Part shown: positions 3,430 through 5,983 of the stretch, piece after piece
Numbering within the stretch: position 1 is the first letter of the stretch
How the letters are laid out: each line of letters begins with the position of its first letter
Assembly (NCBI GenBank): GCA_903921605.1
Contig: CAIXQV010001172.1
Location: 1 to 5,983, forward strand
Length of the DNA: 5,983 bases
Origin: an uncultured Planctomycetaceae bacterium
GTDB lineage: Bacteria; Planctomycetota; Planctomycetia; Planctomycetales; Planctomycetaceae
Direction of reading: 5' to 3'
Notes under the pieces: generated by a model
What the model was told of the DNA's origin: nothing
The model's database searches: none
The model's input: only the letters and a program-made list of their open reading frames with translations
Position numbers and translations under genes: made by a program

Positions 3430-5983
3430 TCACAGGAAGCTGAGATTCTCAAAAACCTCATCCAGCACTTCCAACTCCCCATTGACGATTAGCGAGCGAG
3501 AACGAACCGACGATGACATCGCGATCTGATCATCTCCTGCCCCCTGGAACGAAGTCTCATCAATTTCGTTCGAAAGACCCGATGATCCGCCGGTCAGATC
3601 AGATTCTCCTGGTAGTTCAGAAAAGGATACAAATCCGGAAATCCGATCCATCGCCGAGTCAACGTCAGTCATCATACTCAGCGACCGGTCGGAAGTGTTC
3701 ACTGGCCTGAACGACAAGCTTGTAATCTCGATCTGTTCAACATCGTTCTGTTCTTCAACTTGTTCTGCCCCCTGAATCATCTGGTCATTGACAGCGATTA
3801 AACGCTCTTCACTGACCGCCTCAGCATCGCCGTCGTACAACTGCTCGAAGTCGCGGCTATCCGTCACGGTTGTTGCAGAACCTTCCGTGAACTCTTCACC
3901 AGTCCACGACGTTGTGACTTCTTCCCGAACAGAATCTGCGACTGTCTCGTCAGCCAGCACCGCATCTTCCGTCACCACAACGTCGTTCTCGACGACCGTC
4001 TCACCGTCCCATGGTAACTCAGCCCCGTAGAGACTTCTGAGCGTCTCATTCCAGAGCTGCGAAAGTGTGGCGGTCTGATCCACTGTGATGTCATTCAAAT
4101 CCAGCCCCGAGATCGCATTCGACCATGCGGCAATAATCGCATCACGATTGTCGGAGTACCACTGGTCGAAGTCGCTGCTGCCCACCAAGGTCGTTTCAGA
4201 ACCTTCCGGGACCTCTGCTTCTACGACCTCTGAAACCACTGGATCTTCAACGGCCAGCTGTTCTTCAACAACGCTCGGTGGAACAACAGTGACGCTGCCA
4301 TCTGCTGGAGACTCGTTGAACACATAGACCACCGGGCGCAGACCTGTGTCGCTAAGGTTGACCGTATCAGCCTGCGAGCTCGTGACTTCTTCCACAACAG
4401 AATCACCGACTGTCTCATCAGCCAGTACCGTGTCCTCCGTCACCACAACGTCGGTCTCGACGACCGTCTCACCGTCCCATGGCAACTCAGCCCCATACAG
4501 GCTTCTGAGCGTCTCATTCCAGAGTTGCGACAGGGCAGCGGTCCGATCCACTGTGCTGTCATTCAGATCCATTCCAGAGATCGCATTTGACCATGCTGCA
4601 AGAATCGCATCACGATTGTTGGAGTACCATTGGCCGAAGTCACTGCTGCCGGCCACAGCTGCTTCTGGACCTTCCGTCTCCACAGCTTCTACGACCCCTG
4701 AAATCACCGGTTCTTCAACAAGTGACCGGTCTTCAACAGGCAGTTGTTCTTCAACAGGCAGTTGTTCTTCAACGACGCTTGGCGAGACGACAGTGACGCT
4801 GCCATCAGAACCGATCGTAACCGTCTCGTAATAGATTCCGATCCGTGTGTCTGGCAGAGAAATTGTCAGGTCACGGCCAGTTGAAGGATCAGCCGCCGCC
4901 AACACTACTTCCACGGTGAAATCGGTCGAAGAAAAGACCTCAGTCTGAGTCTCTCCAGCAGATCTGAAATACGATTGAATGTCATCATAGTAGGTCAGAG
5001 ACCAGGCTCGATTCAGGAATCCTACGCCCTCGTCCGGACTCACCGGAATGACCCAGCGACCCCCGTCTTCGAGACGGTATTCGCTGATGCCATAATACTC
5101 CAGCATCACCGTCAGATCACGTTCTGACACGAGCGTCAGTTCCGCAGGCATCAGATACTGATTGCCCGTCAGGCGGTCTTCCAGAACGGGCCGTGAGATC
5201 AGCTCACCAGCCTCATCGGATACCGCCGAAGAAATGTCGATCAGCTCCAACGCCACGCCACCATAGCTGCCATCTGCTGGCGTCTCGTTGTACACATAGA
5301 CCACCGGGCGCAGACTCATGTAGCCCAAGTTGACCGTCTCTGTCTGCAAGCCCGTGACTTCTTCCACAACAGAATCTGCGAATGTCTCATCAACTCGCAC
5401 CGTGTCTTCTATCACCACAGCATCGGACTGGACACCTGACTCGCTGTCATACGGCAACGGACCACCGTACAAGCTTCGAAGCGTCTCATTCCAGAGCTGC
5501 ACTGTGATGTCATTCACATCCAGCCCCGAGATCGCACTGGACCATGCGGCTAGAATCGCATCACGATTGTTGGCGTACCACTGGTCGAAGTCGCTGCTGA
5601 CCACCAAGGTCGTTTCAGAACCTTCCGTGACCTCAGCTTCTACGACCTCTGAAACCACTGGTTCCTCAACGGGCAGTTGTTCTTCAACAACGCTCGGTGG
5701 AACAACAGTGACGCTGCCATCTGAACCGATCGTAACCGTCTCGTAATAGATTCCGATCCGTGTGTCCGGCAGAGAGAGTGTCAGGTCACGGCCGGTTGAA
5801 GGATCAGCCGCGGCCAACACCACTTCCACGGTGAAATCGGTCGGAGAAAAGACCTCAGTCTGAGTTTCTCCCGCAGATCTGAGATAAGATTGAATGTCAT
5901 CGTAGTAGGTCAGATACCAAGCTCGATTCAGGAACCCTACGCCCTCGTCCGGACTCACCGGAAGGACCCAGCGACCCCCGTCT
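3430..5983 (-). CDS. Giant acidic modular repeat protein, 3' part only (start outside window)
   Basis: Function unknown; perhaps a surface or extracellular repeat protein like its downstream paralogue. The frame is open to the window edge. The GTG at 5958 is the Val of a repeated PVSPDEG motif, and the residues before it (GGRWVLP) continue the repeat, so it is not the start. Module order in the protein: X1 (5983-5710), Val/Glu-rich linker, D1 (5592-5380), E1-X2 (5313-4795), linker with an 18-bp minisatellite, D2 (4641-4408), stub of E2 (4341-4294) fused to a linker, D3 (4173-3940), a decayed D/E unit (3888-3700), then a unique Ser/Asp/Glu-rich tail. The 842 residues from 5958 contain no Lys, Cys or His that I can find; Arg is the only strongly basic residue and Asp/Glu are abundant. 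No membrane segment or sorting signal is visible at the C-terminus. An intrinsic terminator lies 38 bases past the stop. The coding assignment is firm; any role is inference. Confidence 0.88.
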   Translation of the reverse strand, partial: DGGRWVLPVSPDEGVGFLNRAWYLTYYDDIQSYLRSAGETQTEVFSPTDFTVEVVLAAADPSTGRDLTLSLPDTRIGIYYETVTIGSDGSVTVVPPSVVEEQLPVEEPVVSEVVEAEVTEGSETTLVVSSDFDQWYANNRDAILAAWSSAISGLDVNDITVQLWNETLRSLYGGPLPYDSESGVQSDAVVIEDTVRVDETFADSVVEEVTGLQTETVNLGYMSLRPVVYVYNETPADGSYGGVALELIDISSAVSDEAGELISRPVLEDRLTGNQYLMPAELTLVSERDLTVMLEYYGISEYRLEDGGRWVIPVSPDEGVGFLNRAWSLTYYDDIQSYFRSAGETQTEVFSSTDFTVEVVLAAADPSTGRDLTISLPDTRIGIYYETVTIGSDGSVTVVSPSVVEEQLPVEEQLPVEDRSLVEEPVISGVVEAVETEGPEAAVAGSSDFGQWYSNNRDAILAAWSNAISGMDLNDSTVDRTAALSQLWNETLRSLYGAELPWDGETVVETDVVVTEDTVLADETVGDSVVEEVTSSQADTVNLSDTGLRPVVYVFNESPADGSVTVVPPSVVEEQLAVEDPVVSEVVEAEVPEGSETTLVGSSDFDQWYSDNRDAIIAAWSNAISGLDLNDITVDQTATLSQLWNETLRSLYGAELPWDGETVVENDVVVTEDAVLADETVADSVREEVTTSWTGEEFTEGSATTVTDSRDFEQLYDGDAEAVSEERLIAVNDQMIQGAEQVEEQNDVEQIEITSLSFRPVNTSDRSLSMMTDVDSAMDRISGFVSFSELPGESDLTGGSSGLSNEIDETSFQGAGDDQIAMSSSVRSRSLIVNGELEVLDEVFENLSFL
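3700..3888 (-). repeat. Decayed fourth D/E unit
   Basis: TEGSATTVTDSRDFEQLY (ending 3835) matches the linker-to-D junction of the other units (EGSETTLVGSSDFDQWY), and ITSLSFRPV (to 3700) resembles the start of E (YMSLRPV). The sequence between is short, Glu/Gln-rich and unlike a D module. This looks like a relic left at the C-terminal edge of the array. Confidence 0.55.
3940..4173 (-). repeat. D3 module (78 aa)
   Basis: It starts DFDQWYSDNRD and ends ADETV. It is preceded by a Val/Glu-rich linker and followed by the decayed unit rather than by an E-X module. Confidence 0.88.
4294..4341 (-). repeat. Truncated E2 module fused to an X-end/linker sequence
   Basis: Only LRPVVYVFNESPADGS of module E remains. 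It passes directly into VTVVPPSVVEEQ, the sequence that normally follows the end of X. The join falls in GCTGCCATCTG (plus strand, 4294-4304), a word present both at the E start (5266-5276) and at the X1 end (5713-5723). Confidence 0.85.
4408..4641 (-). repeat. D2 module (78 aa)
   Basis: It starts DFGQWYSNNRD and ends ADETV. It lies 468 bp from D3, measured at two matching sites, with DNA similarity high along most of its length. Confidence 0.88.
4712..4773 (-). repeat. 18-bp minisatellite encoding a VEEQLP-type linker
   Basis: The plus-strand unit TCTTCAACAGGCAGTTGT occurs twice exactly (4730-4747, 4748-4765), preceded by a diverged copy (4712-4729) and followed by 8 bases of a further copy. 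On the coding strand it gives repeated hexapeptides such as VEEQLP. The equivalent linkers at 5593-5709 and 4174-4293 have fewer units, so copy number differs between repeats of the same gene. Confidence 0.88.
4795..5313 (-). repeat. E1-X2 module in the large repeat protein (173 aa)
   Basis: Full-length E-X copy, from LRPVVYVYNETPADGS to TIGSDGSV. The X half repeats the X1 copy with a period of 915 bp (305 codons), measured between matching SPDEG sites. Compared with the 777-aa protein's copy, there are no insertions or deletions. Confidence 0.9.
5380..5592 (-). repeat. D1 module with an internal 7-residue deletion (71 aa)
   Basis: It starts DFDQWYANNRD. Compared with the other three D copies it lacks 21 bases at 5500/5501, removing the residues equivalent to DQTATLS before LWNETLRSLYG. 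The reading frame is kept. Confidence 0.85.
5710..5983 (-). repeat. X1 module, cut by the window edge
   Basis: This contains GGRWVLPVSPDEGVGF, LTYYDDIQSYLRSAGETQ and TIGSDGSV, matching X2 closely. The residues before SPDEG match the end of an E module, so a further E module probably lies just beyond the window and the protein has at least one more full unit. Confidence 0.88.

Noticed and set aside
3259..3492. Plus-strand 77-residue frame across the intergenic region
   Set aside because: It reads through both gene ends and the terminator hairpin in antisense, and its sequence shows no domain-like pattern.
4346..4831. Plus-strand Ser/Thr-rich frames opposite the repeat gene (also 3788-4030, 4085-4327, 5330-5746)
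   Set aside because: They recur only because the repeats recur; their Ser/Thr richness is the complement of Asp/Glu/Val codons on the coding strand.
5956..5958. GTG as the start codon of the large repeat protein
   Set aside because: It is the Val of a PVSPDEG motif found at the same place in other copies, and the frame stays open to the window edge with matching repeat residues before it.
3940..5983. CRISPR array or mobile-element repeats
   Set aside because: The repeats are long, in frame, and encode protein modules; there are no short repeat-spacer units, transposase or target-site duplications.

Overview
The window reads as part of a bacterial chromosome, most likely from a planctomycete. 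The strongest clue is the N-terminus of the protein at 957-3290: an Arg-rich tract followed by a FESRVVLSGD motif, which resembles the LEPR-XLL-type N-terminus of large exported planctomycete proteins. A small ECF-like sigma factor paired with a very short zinc-finger anti-sigma also fits that phylum. Genus and species cannot be told from the sequence. All four genes I can support lie on the minus strand, so transcription runs from high to low coordinates. I see no tRNA, rRNA, CRISPR array or insertion sequence.

In transcription order: (1) 5983-3430 is the 3' part of a very large, acidic, modular repeat protein whose start lies beyond the window. It is built from three modules, here named D, E and X, joined by Val/Glu-rich linkers, and ends in a decayed extra unit and a unique tail. 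(2) A strong intrinsic terminator (3392-3361) closes that transcript. (3) 3290-957 is a second protein with a planctomycete-type export motif. It carries one copy of the same D-E-X set, very similar at DNA level, and then an unrelated C-terminal half. It starts at TTG, supported by a good ribosome binding site. (4) After 63 bases with no visible terminator come an ECF-like sigma factor (893-396) and, overlapping it by 4 bases, a 75-residue protein with a zinc-binding anti-sigma motif (399-172). (5) A hairpin with a T-rich tail (135-91) probably ends this operon.

The likely biology is a pair of surface or exported repeat proteins next to their own sigma/anti-sigma switch. The D, E and X modules match no domain family I recognise. 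The visible part of the larger protein has no lysine, cysteine or histidine at all. The repeat region shows signs of active rearrangement: an in-frame module deletion joined at an 11-bp word, a 21-bp deletion, an 18-bp minisatellite and near-identical copies in two genes. The function of the repeat proteins, and whether the sigma factor controls them, are inferences.
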